Assembly: GCF_000429085.1 (NCBI RefSeq)
Contig: NZ_AUBE01000003.1
Location: 186,001 to 250,000, forward strand
DNA from: Streptomyces flavidovirens DSM 40150
GTDB taxonomy: Bacteria; Actinomycetota; Actinomycetes; Streptomycetales; Streptomycetaceae
DNA length: 64,000 nt
Reading direction: 5' to 3'
How positions within the stretch are numbered: position 1 is the stretch's first letter; each line of letters opens with the position of its first letter. Position numbers and translations under genes: made by a program. The notes under the pieces were generated by a model that had not been told where the DNA came from, ran no database searches, and saw nothing but the letters and a program-made list of their open reading frames with translations. Below are positions 33,299-42,213 of this stretch, piece by piece.

Positions 33299-34207
33299 CT
33301 ACGACGCGCGCTGCGACGTCCGGACCGGCCACATGCGGCGGCCGGTCCGGGGCCGGGACGCGTCCTTGGCGACGAGCTTCGGCAGGCGGCTCGGGAGCGC
33401 CCCGTACCAGCCGCTGCTGAGGGCGTAGCCGAAGGCGAGGCACAGCAGGCCGCCGACCGCGTCGAGCCAGAAGTGGTTGGCGGTGGCGACGATCACGACC
33501 AGCGTCAGCGTCGGGTAGAGCAAACCGAGGATCTTGGCCCAGGGGACGGTGGCCAGGGCGAATATCGTCACACCGCACCACAGGGACCAGCCGATGTGCA
33601 TGGAGGGCATCGCGGCGTACTGGTTCGACATGTTCTTGAAGTTGCCGGAGGCCATCGAGCCCCAGGTGTGGTGCACCAGGACCGTGTCGATGAAGCCGTG
33701 GCCGTTCATCAGCCGGGGCGGCGCAAGAGGATACAGGTAGTAACCGAGCAGGGCGATACCCGTAGTCGCGAAGAGGACCAGGCGGGTCGCGGCGTAACGG
33801 CCGGGATGGAAGCGGAAGAGCCAGACCAGCACGCCGATCGTGACGAGGAAGTGCAGTGTCGCGTAGTAGTAGTTCATCGACACGATCAGCCATGTCACCG
33901 AGTTCACGGCGCGGTTGACCGTCTCCTCGACCGCGATGCCCAGATTCTGCTCGGTCTTCCAGATCCAGTCCGCGTTGCGCAGGGCCGCGGCCTTCTGCTC
34001 CGGGACGGCATTGCGGATCAGCGAGTACGTCCAGTAACTCACCGCGATCAGCAGGATTTCGAACCAGATGCGCGGGTGACGCGGCGCGCGCAGCCTCTTC
34101 AGAGCGGCCGACCGTGCGGACGGCTGCTGCCGCTGCTCCTCGTCCGCCACGGGTGAGAGGTCGGTGGCCGTCCGGCCTTCCACAGTCTTCACGGTCGCTT
34201 CACCCAT
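33299..34207 (-). CDS. PAP2-superfamily membrane phosphatase / inositol-phosphotransferase-like protein
   Basis: 302 residues with about six spans. PAP2-type active-site motifs are MPSMHIGWSLW (the SxxH block) and NHFWLDAVGG (the distal His/Asp block); SQYAAMPSMH and APPRLMNGHGF resemble the Aur1/Ipt1-like and phosphatidylinositol-phosphate synthase-related branch. It probably removes or transfers a phosphoryl group on a lipid-linked substrate at the outer face of the membrane. The exact substrate is unknown. Confidence 0.86.
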   Translation of the reverse strand: MGEATVKTVEGRTATDLSPVADEEQRQQPSARSAALKRLRAPRHPRIWFEILLIAVSYWTYSLIRNAVPEQKAAALRNADWIWKTEQNLGIAVEETVNRAVNSVTWLIVSMNYYYATLHFLVTIGVLVWLFRFHPGRYAATRLVLFATTGIALLGYYLYPLAPPRLMNGHGFIDTVLVHHTWGSMASGNFKNMSNQYAAMPSMHIGWSLWCGVTIFALATVPWAKILGLLYPTLTLVVIVATANHFWLDAVGGLLCLAFGYALSSGWYGALPSRLPKLVAKDASRPRTGRRMWPVRTSQRAS

Positions 34208-34282
34208 GGGGAGAGAGTCTGCCAGATGAGGACCACCCTTCCGATCATCCTCCGGTCGGGTGACGCATGCACGTGCTGCGCG

Positions 34283-35326
34283 CTATGGGCGGGGCCCCGA
34301 TGCCGTTGAACCTCGTACTACCAGCTCGGGCATGAAGACGAATTCGCTGTGCGGCGCGGGGGTGCCGCCGACCTCTTCGAGGAGCGTACGGACCGCCGCC
34401 TGGCCCATCGCCGTCACCGGCTGCCTGATGGTCGTCAGCGGAGGGTCGGTGAACGCTATGAGCGGTGAGTCGTCGAAGCCGACCACCGAGACATCGCGCG
34501 GTACGTCGAGGCCGAGGCGCCGGGCGGCGCGGATCGCCCCGAGCGCCATCATGTCGCTGGCGCAGACGATCGCCGTGCAGCCCCGCTCGATCAGGGCGGA
34601 GGCGGCGGCCTGGCCGCCCTCCAGGGTGTAGAGGGAGTGCTGGATCAGCTCCTCCGCCTCCTCGGGGGTCAGGCCCAGCCGCTCCTGCATGGCGGCGCGG
34701 AACCCCTCGATCTTGCGGAGTACGGGAACGAACCGCTTCGGGCCGACGGCGAGGCCGATCCCGGTGTGGCCGAGCGACGCCAGGTGCGTCACGGCCAGCC
34801 GCATCGCGGCCCGGTCGTCGGGGGAGATGAAGGGCGCCTGGACCTTCGGTGAGAAGCCGTTGACCAGGACGAAGGGGACACCCTGGGCGCGGAGCTGCTC
34901 GTAACGCTGCATGTCGGCGGTGGTGTCGGCGTGGAGGCCGGAGACGAAGATGATGCCGGAGACCCCGCGGTCCACGAGCATCTCGGTGAGCTCGTCCTCG
35001 GTGGAGCCGCCGGGGGTCTGGGTGGCCAGGACCGGGGTGTAGCCCTGGCGGGTCAGGCCCTGGCCGATGACCTGGGCCAGGGCCGGGAAGATCGGGTTTT
35101 CGAGCTCGGGGGTTATGAGGCCGACCAGTCCCGCGCTGCGCCGGCGCAGGCGTACGGGGCGCTCGTATCCGAGGACGTCGAGCGCGGCAAGTACGGATTC
35201 ACGGGTGGCCGCGGCAACCCCCGGCTTGCCGTTGAGCACGCGGCTGACCGTCGCTTCACTGACCCCCGCCTGGGCTGCGATGTCGGCAAGCCGTGCGGTC
35301 ATGGGAGTGGACTGTACCGGGCGCAT
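34283..35326 (-). CDS. LacI-family maltose-type repressor, copy 1 (MalR-like)
   Basis: 347 residues. A LacI helix-turn-helix (RLADIAAQAGVSEATVSRVLNGKPGVA) with hinge and periplasmic-binding-protein-like ligand domain (GLVGLITPELENPIFPALAQVI..., CASDMMALGAIRAARRLGLDVPRDVSVVGFDDSPLIAFTDPPLTTIRQP). The ATG at 35326 is one base after the GH13 stop (TGACATG), so it is translated with that gene; an ATG at 35302 is the alternative. It closely resembles the second LacI protein at 42210, with the same recognition helix. It is a strong candidate for repression of malEFG and the amylase. Confidence 0.9.
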   Translation of the reverse strand: MRPVQSTPMTARLADIAAQAGVSEATVSRVLNGKPGVAAATRESVLAALDVLGYERPVRLRRRSAGLVGLITPELENPIFPALAQVIGQGLTRQGYTPVLATQTPGGSTEDELTEMLVDRGVSGIIFVSGLHADTTADMQRYEQLRAQGVPFVLVNGFSPKVQAPFISPDDRAAMRLAVTHLASLGHTGIGLAVGPKRFVPVLRKIEGFRAAMQERLGLTPEEAEELIQHSLYTLEGGQAAASALIERGCTAIVCASDMMALGAIRAARRLGLDVPRDVSVVGFDDSPLIAFTDPPLTTIRQPVTAMGQAAVRTLLEEVGGTPAPHSEFVFMPELVVRGSTASGPRP

Positions 35327-35327
35327 G

Positions 35328-36953
35328 TCAGATTGCCCACCAAGCGCACGAATCGGCCGGGAGGGTGACCGTACCGCCGTCTTCGGCAGGCGCGTCGGAG
35401 GCGATCAGGAGGCGGCCGGGGGTGGGGAGTTCGGCAGGGCGGGCCGTGGTGTTGAGGGTGCACACGACGCCCGGGCGGCTGAAGATGAGCAGGCCGTCGG
35501 GATACCCGCCGGGGGCCTGCTCCCAGGTCATGGGCCCGTCGCCCAGGCCCGGAAGTTCGCGGCGCAGGGCGAGCGCGGACCGGTAGAGCTCCAGAGTGGA
35601 GTGCGGATCCCCGGTCTGGGCCTCCACGGTCAGGGTCTTCCAGGTGTCGGGCTGCGGCAGCCAGGCCGGGGCCGCACCCTCGGGCGAGAAACCGTACGGC
35701 GGTGCGTCGCCCGACCAGGGCATCGGCACCCTCGATCCGTCACGCAGGCCGTCCTGGCCGTCGGTGCGGAAGAAGGAGGGGTCCTGGCGGACCTCGTCGG
35801 GCAGGTCGGTGACCTCCGGCAGGCCCAGTTCCTCGCCCTGGTAGAGGTACGCCGAACCCGGCAGCGCCAGCATGAGCAGCGCGGCGGCGCGGGCCCGGCG
35901 CAGCCCCAGGGTGTCGTCCCCGCCGCCGTAACGGGTGAGGTGGCGGACCACGTCGTGGTTGGACAGGACCCAGGTGGTGGGGGCCCCGACGAGGGTGGTC
36001 GCGGCGAGCGACGTCTCGATCACGGCGCGCATCGCCTGCGCGTCCCACGGACAGTTCAGGAACTGGAAGTTGAACGCCTGGTGCAGCTCGTCGGGGCGTA
36101 CGTACAGGGCGAGCCGCTCGGGCGTGGGGGCCCACGCCTCGGCGACGCCGATGCGCTCACCGTCGTACGAGTCGAGGAGCCTGCGCCAGGAGCGGTGGAT
36201 GTCGTGGACGCCGTCCTGATCGAAGAACGGCAGCACCTGGGTGCCGATCATCTTGGCCTGCTCGCGGGCGCCGATGTCGGGCAGGCCCTCGGCCTTGACC
36301 ATGCCGTGGGCGACGTCGACGCGGAAGCCGTCCACGCCCAGGCCCAGCCAGAAGCGCAGGATCGAGTCGAATTCCTCGTGGACCTCGGGGTTGTGCCAGT
36401 TCAGGTCGGGCTGCTGCGGCGCGAAGAGGTGCAGGTACCAGTCGCCGTCGGGGGTGCGGGTCCAGGCGGGGCCGCCGAAGACCGACTCCCAGTCGTTCGG
36501 CGGCAGTTCGCCGGCTTCGCCCCGGCCGGGGTGGAAGTGGTAGCGGTCGCGGGCCGGGCCGCCCTGCTGGTCGGCCAGTGCGGCCCGGAACCACGCGTGC
36601 TGGTCGGAGGTGTGGTTCGGGACGATGTCGACGATCACGCGCAGGTTCAGGTCGTGCGCCGTGTTGATCAGTTCGGCGGCGTCGTCGAGGGTGCCGAAGA
36701 GCGGGTCCACGGTGCGGTAGTCGGCTACGTCGTAACCGCCGTCGGCCTGCGGTGAGGCGTAGAAGGGGGTGAGCCAGACGGCGTCGGCGCCCAGGGCGGC
36801 GATGTGCGGCAGGCGCTCGCGGATGCCGCACAGATCACCGATGCCGTCGCCGTCGCTGTCGGCGAAGGAGCGCACGTACACCTGGTAGATGACGGCGTCG
36901 CGCCACCAGCCGCGCTCCGGTGCCGTCCGGGTGGGTGCGAGCTCCTGCGTCAT
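35328..36953 (-). CDS. GH13 alpha-glucosidase/oligo-glucosidase, copy 1
   Basis: 541 residues with no signal peptide, so cytosolic. Complete (beta/alpha)8 GH13 enzyme: WWRDAVIYQVYVRSFADSDGDGIGDL, nucleophile Asp213 in GFRVDVAHG, acid/base Glu272 in IGVAEAW and transition-state Asp334 in LSNHDVVRH. It has the IVPNH and GGPAWTR regions of the oligo-1,6/alpha-glucosidase subfamily. It should release glucose from imported maltodextrins. It is divergent from malE, sharing a 310-base control region, and overlaps closely the downstream LacI gene. Confidence 0.93.
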   Translation of the reverse strand: MTQELAPTRTAPERGWWRDAVIYQVYVRSFADSDGDGIGDLCGIRERLPHIAALGADAVWLTPFYASPQADGGYDVADYRTVDPLFGTLDDAAELINTAHDLNLRVIVDIVPNHTSDQHAWFRAALADQQGGPARDRYHFHPGRGEAGELPPNDWESVFGGPAWTRTPDGDWYLHLFAPQQPDLNWHNPEVHEEFDSILRFWLGLGVDGFRVDVAHGMVKAEGLPDIGAREQAKMIGTQVLPFFDQDGVHDIHRSWRRLLDSYDGERIGVAEAWAPTPERLALYVRPDELHQAFNFQFLNCPWDAQAMRAVIETSLAATTLVGAPTTWVLSNHDVVRHLTRYGGGDDTLGLRRARAAALLMLALPGSAYLYQGEELGLPEVTDLPDEVRQDPSFFRTDGQDGLRDGSRVPMPWSGDAPPYGFSPEGAAPAWLPQPDTWKTLTVEAQTGDPHSTLELYRSALALRRELPGLGDGPMTWEQAPGGYPDGLLIFSRPGVVCTLNTTARPAELPTPGRLLIASDAPAEDGGTVTLPADSCAWWAI

Positions 36954-37037
36954 GAATGGTCCCTCTCGTACGGGTGGGCCGGGGGCCCGGGTCGGTCACT
37001 ACGAGATCAACGCCGGTGCACCTCGAAAGTAACAGTC

Positions 37038-37078
37038 CTGCAAGTCCTTGCGGTAGTGCTTGCAGGTGTGGCCGCAAG
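37038..37078. promoter_or_regulatory. Candidate MalR operator pair
   Basis: CTGCAAG-tc-CTTGCGG (37038-37053) is a near-palindrome, followed by CTTGCAG-gtgtggc-CGCAAG (37059-37078). Reg1/MalR-type repressors are known to bind CTTGCAG-type repeats; the match is from memory and should be checked. Confidence 0.6.
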
Positions 37079-37158
37079 CCCGTTAATGCCTCTGCGCCCT
37101 GTCTGACAAGGGGTTCGGAGGCAACCGTGAGGACACGCCGACGTAACGATCGGCTGCT

Positions 37159-37179
37159 CTTGCGGAAAATCTTCGCAAG
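37159..37179. promoter_or_regulatory. Candidate MalR operator, malE-proximal
   Basis: CTTGCG-N9-CGCAAG, a perfect 6-bp inverted repeat, about 85 bases before the malE start, in a position to overlap the malE promoter. Confidence 0.55.
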
Positions 37180-37263
37180 GTCTTTCGGTCGTCTTTCATC
37201 CTTGTTACGTTCCTCGACGACCCGGCGCCGCGACGGAGCGGTTCGGCAGTTGAAGGAGTTCAG

Positions 37264-38538
37264 ATGCGACGTGGCATAACGGCCACCGCCCTGGTCGCGA
37301 CCCTGGCGCTCGCGGCGACCGCATGCGGCACAGACAGCGGTGAAACCGGTGACAAGAAGGCTTCGGGCAAGCTGTCCGGCACCGTCACCTGGTGGGACAC
37401 CTCGACCGTCGGCAGTGAGGACAAGGTCTTCAAGAAGCTGGCGGAAGGCTTCGAGAAGAAGCACCCGGACGTCGACGTCACGTACGTCAACGTTCCGTTC
37501 GGTGAGGCGCAGAACAAGTTCAAGAACGCCGCACAGTCCGGCTCCGGCGCCCCCGACGTGATCCGCTCCGAAGTCGCCTGGACTCCCCAGTTCGCGGACC
37601 TCGGCTACCTGGCACCGCTGGACGGCACCGCCGCGCTCAAGAACGACAAGGACTTCCTGCCGCAGGCCGCGGCCAGCACCAAGTACAACGGCAAGACGTA
37701 CGCGGTGCCGCAGGTCATCGACTCGATGGGCCTCTTCTACAACGAGAAGATCTTCAAGGACGCCGGCGTCGAGGTGCCCAGGACCGTCGACGAGCTGAAG
37801 ACCGTCTCCAAGAAGATCAAGGACAAGACCGGCAAGACCGGCCTCTACCTGCGCGGCGACGACGCGTACTGGTTCCTGTCCTTCCTCTACGGCGAGGGCG
37901 GCGACCTGGTCGACGCCAGGAGCAAGAGCGTCACGGTCGACCAGGAGCCCGGCGTCAAGGCCATGAAGGTCGTCAAGGAGCTGGTCGACTCCGGGGCCGC
38001 CAAGACGGACGCCACCGACGGCTGGGAGAACATGCAGTCGGCGTTCAAGGACGGCAAGGTCGCGATGATGATCAACGGCCCGTGGGCCGTCGCCGACACC
38101 TTCGCCGGCCAGGAGTTCAAGGACAAGGCCAACCTGGGCATCACCCCGGTCCCGGCCGGCAGCAAGGGCCAGGGCGCCCCGCAGGGCGGCCACAACCTCG
38201 CCGTGTACGCGGGCTCCAAGAACCTCGAAGCTTCGTACGCCTTCAGCGAGTACATGACCTCCGCCGAGAGCCAGGAGCTGGTCGCCAAGGAGCTGAGCCT
38301 GCTGCCGACCCGTACCTCGGTCTACTCCCGGCCGGGAGCATCCGGCAATCAGATTGTCGGCTTCTTCAAGCCCGTCGTCGACAAGGCCGTCCAGCGCCCC
38401 TGGATCCCGGAGACCGGCAGCCTCTTCGAGCCGCTGAAGGTCGAGTACACCAAGGTCCTCACCGGCCAGACCACCCCGGAGAAGGGTGCCAAGGCCACCG
38501 GCGACCAGTACCGCAAGCTCCTCAAGGGCTGGAAGTAA
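37264..38538 (+). CDS. malE: Maltose/maltodextrin ABC transporter substrate-binding lipoprotein
   Basis: 424 residues. A lipoprotein signal has lipobox LAATAC, with the lipidated Cys at 21. The mature protein is a cluster-B solute-binding protein: LSGTVTWWDTSTVGSEDKVFKKLAEGFEKKHPDVDVTYVNV, FNEKIFKDAGVEVP-type strand and KVAMMINGPWAV, then AYAFSEYMTSAESQELVAKE. It captures maltose and maltodextrins outside the membrane and passes them to MalFG. ATG with GAAGGAG upstream. First gene of malEFG, under candidate LacI-type operators. Confidence 0.94.
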   Translation: MRRGITATALVATLALAATACGTDSGETGDKKASGKLSGTVTWWDTSTVGSEDKVFKKLAEGFEKKHPDVDVTYVNVPFGEAQNKFKNAAQSGSGAPDVIRSEVAWTPQFADLGYLAPLDGTAALKNDKDFLPQAAASTKYNGKTYAVPQVIDSMGLFYNEKIFKDAGVEVPRTVDELKTVSKKIKDKTGKTGLYLRGDDAYWFLSFLYGEGGDLVDARSKSVTVDQEPGVKAMKVVKELVDSGAAKTDATDGWENMQSAFKDGKVAMMINGPWAVADTFAGQEFKDKANLGITPVPAGSKGQGAPQGGHNLAVYAGSKNLEASYAFSEYMTSAESQELVAKELSLLPTRTSVYSRPGASGNQIVGFFKPVVDKAVQRPWIPETGSLFEPLKVEYTKVLTGQTTPEKGAKATGDQYRKLLKGWK

Positions 38539-38557
38539 CAGGAAGGCAGGCCGACTG

Positions 38558-39568
38558 ATGGCTGTCCACACCAGCCAGTCGGTGGCGAAGGCCGCGGGCG
38601 ACGACATCGCCCGCGGCCCCAGCCGCGGTGCTGGCAAGACGCCGGGCAGGTTCCGGCGATCGCTCTCGACCCACTGGTACGCCTGGACGATGGTCGCCCC
38701 GGTGGTGATCGTGATCGGCGTGATCATCGGGTATCCGCTGTTCCGCGGCATCTACCTGTCGATGACCGACGCCAACGAGCGCAACGTCGAGCGCAGCATC
38801 GGCGTCAACCACATGCCCGCGACGTACGAGTTCGTGGGCCTCGACAACTACGCCGACGCGCTCACCGGCGACCAGTTCCTCGGCACCCTCGGCTGGACCC
38901 TGGTGTGGACGGTCTCCTGCGTCAGCGTCACGTTCCTGCTGGGCCTCGGCCTCGCGAACATCCTCAACCGCAGGATCGCTGGCCGCTCCTTCTACCGGAT
39001 GATGCTGATCCTGCCATGGGCCATCCCCGGCTTCGTCTCCGTCTTCGCCTGGCGCTTCCTCTACAACGAGGACCGCGGCTTCCTGAACCGGATCCTGGCC
39101 GGCGGCGGCATCGACGCGGTGCCGTGGCTCAACGACCCGACGATGGCGAAGATCTCGGTCATCGCCGTCAACGTCTGGCTCGGCGTGCCGTTCATGATGG
39201 TCGCCCTCCTCGGCGGCCTCCAGTCCATCGACAGCTCCCAGTACGAAGCCGCCGAGATGGACGGCGCCGGCCCATGGCAGCGCTTCCGGCACATCACCCT
39301 GCCCGGACTGCGCCCGGTCAGCGCCACCGTGATCCTGCTGAGCACGATCTGGACCTTCAACATGTTCCCGGTGATCTTCCTGCTCACCCGCGGCGGACCC
39401 GGCGAAGCGACCCAGATCCTGGTCACCCAGGCGTTCAAGTTCTCCTTCGAGATCAGCCCGCGTGACTTCGCGCAGTCCTCCACGTGGGGCGTACTGATCC
39501 TGATCCTCCTGATGTTCTTCGCCGCGGTCTACCGGCGAGTGCTCCGCAAGCAGGGAGATGTCTGGTGA
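38558..39568 (+). CDS. malF: Maltose/maltodextrin ABC transporter permease
   Basis: 336 residues with six predicted spans. The binding-protein-dependent permease loop that docks the ATPase is QYEAAEMDGAGPWQRFRHITLPGL near residue 230 (EAA motif). The N-terminus is cytoplasmic, up to WYAWTMVAPVVIVIGVIIGYPLF. The ATG at 38558 is 19 bases after malE with GGAAGG upstream; further upstream frame is inside malE. It overlaps malG (GTGA). Confidence 0.95.
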   Translation: MAVHTSQSVAKAAGDDIARGPSRGAGKTPGRFRRSLSTHWYAWTMVAPVVIVIGVIIGYPLFRGIYLSMTDANERNVERSIGVNHMPATYEFVGLDNYADALTGDQFLGTLGWTLVWTVSCVSVTFLLGLGLANILNRRIAGRSFYRMMLILPWAIPGFVSVFAWRFLYNEDRGFLNRILAGGGIDAVPWLNDPTMAKISVIAVNVWLGVPFMMVALLGGLQSIDSSQYEAAEMDGAGPWQRFRHITLPGLRPVSATVILLSTIWTFNMFPVIFLLTRGGPGEATQILVTQAFKFSFEISPRDFAQSSTWGVLILILLMFFAAVYRRVLRKQGDVW

Positions 39569-40440
39569 CCACCGCCTCCACCCCGCCCGCCCCCGTCGCG
39601 CCGAACGCCCCGCTCCGCGGCCGGCGTTCCCCGCTGGCCTCGGCCGGCCTGCACGCCACACTCGTCGTCGCGTCCGTGATCGCTGTGTTCCCCGTGCTGT
39701 GGGTCCTGCTGACCTCGCTCAAGCCCGCGGCGTACGCGACGAGCACGGACTTCGTCAAAGACACGACGCTCGCCAACTACACGAACCTGCTGAACGACAC
39801 CCCGTTCCTCACCTGGTTCGCGAACTCGCTGCTCGTCGCCGGCCTGACCACGGTCATCGGAGTCTTCGTCGCCGCCACCACCGGCTACGCCGTGAGCCGC
39901 TTCCGGTTCCCCGGCAAGCGCGGCCTGATGTGGACGCTGCTCATCACGCAGATGTTCCCCGTCGCGGTCCTGATCGTGCCGATCTACAACATCATGTCGA
40001 GCATGGGCCTGCTCAATCAGCCCGTCGGCCTGGTGATCACCTACCTCACCATCGCCGTGCCGTTCTGCGCCTGGATGATGAAGGGCTTCTTCGACACCAT
40101 CCCGCGCGAGATCGACGAATCGGGCCAGGTCGACGGCCTCACCCCGTTCGGCACCTTCTGGCGGCTGATCCTGCCGCTGGCCAAGCCCGGCATCGCGGTG
40201 ACCGCGTTCTACTCCTTCGTCACCGCCTGGGGCGAAGTGGCGTACGCCTCCGCCTTCATGGTCGGCGACGAGAACCTGACCCTCGCGGGCGGACTCCAGA
40301 AGTTCGTCAACCAGTACGGCGCCCAGTGGGGCCCGATGGCCGCGGCCTCGGTCCTCATCGCCATCCCGGCCGCGCTGGTCTTCCTCTTCGCCCAGCGCCA
40401 CCTGGTGACCGGCGTGTCCGCCGGAGCGGTAAAGGGCTAG
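39565..40440 (+). CDS. malG: Maltose/maltodextrin ABC transporter permease
   Basis: 291 residues from a GTG overlapping the malF stop. Six spans; the EAA-like loop is IDESGQVDGLTPFGTFWRLILPLAKP. It pairs with MalF. No ATPase gene is in the operon: Streptomyces sugar importers of this type commonly borrow the shared ATPase MsiK encoded elsewhere. 93 bases later the second GH13 gene begins on the same strand. Confidence 0.95.
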   Translation: MTTASTPPAPVAPNAPLRGRRSPLASAGLHATLVVASVIAVFPVLWVLLTSLKPAAYATSTDFVKDTTLANYTNLLNDTPFLTWFANSLLVAGLTTVIGVFVAATTGYAVSRFRFPGKRGLMWTLLITQMFPVAVLIVPIYNIMSSMGLLNQPVGLVITYLTIAVPFCAWMMKGFFDTIPREIDESGQVDGLTPFGTFWRLILPLAKPGIAVTAFYSFVTAWGEVAYASAFMVGDENLTLAGGLQKFVNQYGAQWGPMAAASVLIAIPAALVFLFAQRHLVTGVSAGAVKG

Positions 40441-40533
40441 CGCGCTCTTCTCTCATACGCCTCATACGTCGGCGGCGCCGGACCCGCACACACGACCCGG
40501 CGCCGCTCCCACCCCATGACTTCCAGGGACGAC

Positions 40534-42213
40534 ATGACCCAGCACCTCGCTGCCCCCACCGCCCCCACCCGTGGCAACCACACCAGTGGAACCGGCACCG
40601 GCTGGTGGCGTGACGCGGTGATCTACCAGGTCTATCCGCGCAGTTTCGCCGACGGCGACGGCGACGGCATGGGCGATCTCGAAGGGGTACGCCGCCGCCT
40701 CCCGTACCTCAGGGACCTCGGCGTCGACGCCGTCTGGCTCAGCCCCTTCTACGCGTCCCCGCAGGCCGACGCCGGCTACGACGTGGCCGACTACCGGGCC
40801 ATCGACCCGATGTTCGGCACCCTCCTCGACGCCGACGCACTGATCCGCGACGCCCACGACCTGGGTCTGCGCATCATCGTCGACCTGGTGCCCAACCACT
40901 CCTCCGACCAGCACGAGTGGTTCAAGCGCGCCCTCAAGGAGGGCCCCGGCTCCGCCCTGCGCGAGCGCTACCACTTCAGGCCGGGGAAGGGAGAGGCCGG
41001 TGAACTCCCCCCGAACGACTGGGAGTCCATCTTCGGCGGCCCCGCCTGGACCCGTACGACCAACCCCGACGGCACGCCCGGCGACTGGTACCTGCACCTC
41101 TTCGCACCCGAGCAGCCCGACTTCAACTGGGAACACCCGGCCGTGGCCGACGAGTTCCGCTCCATCCTCCGCTTCTGGCTCGACATGGGCGTGGACGGCT
41201 TCCGCATCGACGTGGCGCACGGCCTGGTCAAGGCCGACGGCCTGCCCGACCTCGGCAGCCACGACCAGCTCAAGCTGCTCGGCAACGACGTCATGCCCTT
41301 CTTCGACCAGGACGGCGTCCACGAGATCTACCGCTCCTGGCGGCAGATCCTCGACGAGTACCCGGGCGAGCGCATCGGCGTCGCCGAAGCGTGGACGCCG
41401 ACCGTGGAGCGTACGGCCAACTACGTGCGCCCCGACGAGCTGCACCAGGCCTTCAACTTCCAGTACCTGGGCACGGACTGGGACGCGGCCGCGCTGCGTG
41501 AGGTCATCGACGCATCGCTCGCCGCGATGCGCCCGGTCGGCGCGCCCGCCACCTGGGTGCTGTCCAACCACGACGTGACCCGGCACGCGACCCGGTTCGC
41601 CAACCCGCCGGGTCTCGGTACCCAGATCCGTACCCCCGGCGACCGCGAGCTGGGCCTGCGCCGCGCCCGCGCGGCGACGCTGCTCATGCTGGCCCTGCCC
41701 GGATCGGCGTACGTCTACCAGGGCGAGGAGCTCGGGCTTCCCGACGTCACCGACCTGCCCGACGAGGCCCGCCAGGACCCGTCGTTCTTCCGCGCGGAGG
41801 GCCAGGACGGCTTCCGCGACGGGTGCAGGGTGCCGATCCCGTGGACGGCCGGGGGGCCGTCGCACGGTTTCGGCGCGGGCGGTAGCTGGCTGCCGCAGCC
41901 GGCCGGCTGGGGCGAGCTGAGCGTCGAGACACAGACCGGCGACCCGGAGTCGACCCTGGAGCTGTACCGCTCCGCACTGGCCGTACGCCGTGAACACCCC
42001 GGCCTCGGGGCGGGCACGGACGTGGCCTGGCTGGACGCGCCCGACGGCGTCGTCGCCTTCGCCCGCGAGGGTTTCGTCTGCACGGTCAACACGACGGGCG
42101 CGCCGGTACGCATCCCCGCCCCCGGCCGCATCCTGCTCGCCAGCGGCGAAGTCACGTACACCGACGGCGACTTCGACCTCCCCGCCGACACCACGGTGTG
42201 GTGGACGGTGTGA
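40534..42213 (+). CDS. GH13 alpha-glucosidase (AglA-type), copy 2
   Basis: 559 residues, cytosolic. Nucleophile Asp226 in DGFRIDVAHG, acid/base Glu285 in IGVAEAW and Asp347 in LSNHDVTRH. It closely resembles the divergent copy at 35328. The ATG at 40534 is favoured over 40516, as AGGGAC sits just upstream only there. It is downstream of malEFG, so it should be expressed with the transporter and digest incoming maltodextrins. Confidence 0.93.
   Translation: MTQHLAAPTAPTRGNHTSGTGTGWWRDAVIYQVYPRSFADGDGDGMGDLEGVRRRLPYLRDLGVDAVWLSPFYASPQADAGYDVADYRAIDPMFGTLLDADALIRDAHDLGLRIIVDLVPNHSSDQHEWFKRALKEGPGSALRERYHFRPGKGEAGELPPNDWESIFGGPAWTRTTNPDGTPGDWYLHLFAPEQPDFNWEHPAVADEFRSILRFWLDMGVDGFRIDVAHGLVKADGLPDLGSHDQLKLLGNDVMPFFDQDGVHEIYRSWRQILDEYPGERIGVAEAWTPTVERTANYVRPDELHQAFNFQYLGTDWDAAALREVIDASLAAMRPVGAPATWVLSNHDVTRHATRFANPPGLGTQIRTPGDRELGLRRARAATLLMLALPGSAYVYQGEELGLPDVTDLPDEARQDPSFFRAEGQDGFRDGCRVPIPWTAGGPSHGFGAGGSWLPQPAGWGELSVETQTGDPESTLELYRSALAVRREHPGLGAGTDVAWLDAPDGVVAFAREGFVCTVNTTGAPVRIPAPGRILLASGEVTYTDGDFDLPADTTVWWTV

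Larger units (their letters stand above)
36954..37263. promoter_or_regulatory. Divergent control region of the mal locus
   Basis: 310 bases between the GH13 gene (leftward) and malE (rightward). It contains at least three CTTGC/GCAAG inverted repeats and a good ribosome site for malE (GAAGGAG, five bases upstream). I could not place the -10/-35 boxes. Confidence 0.75.
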
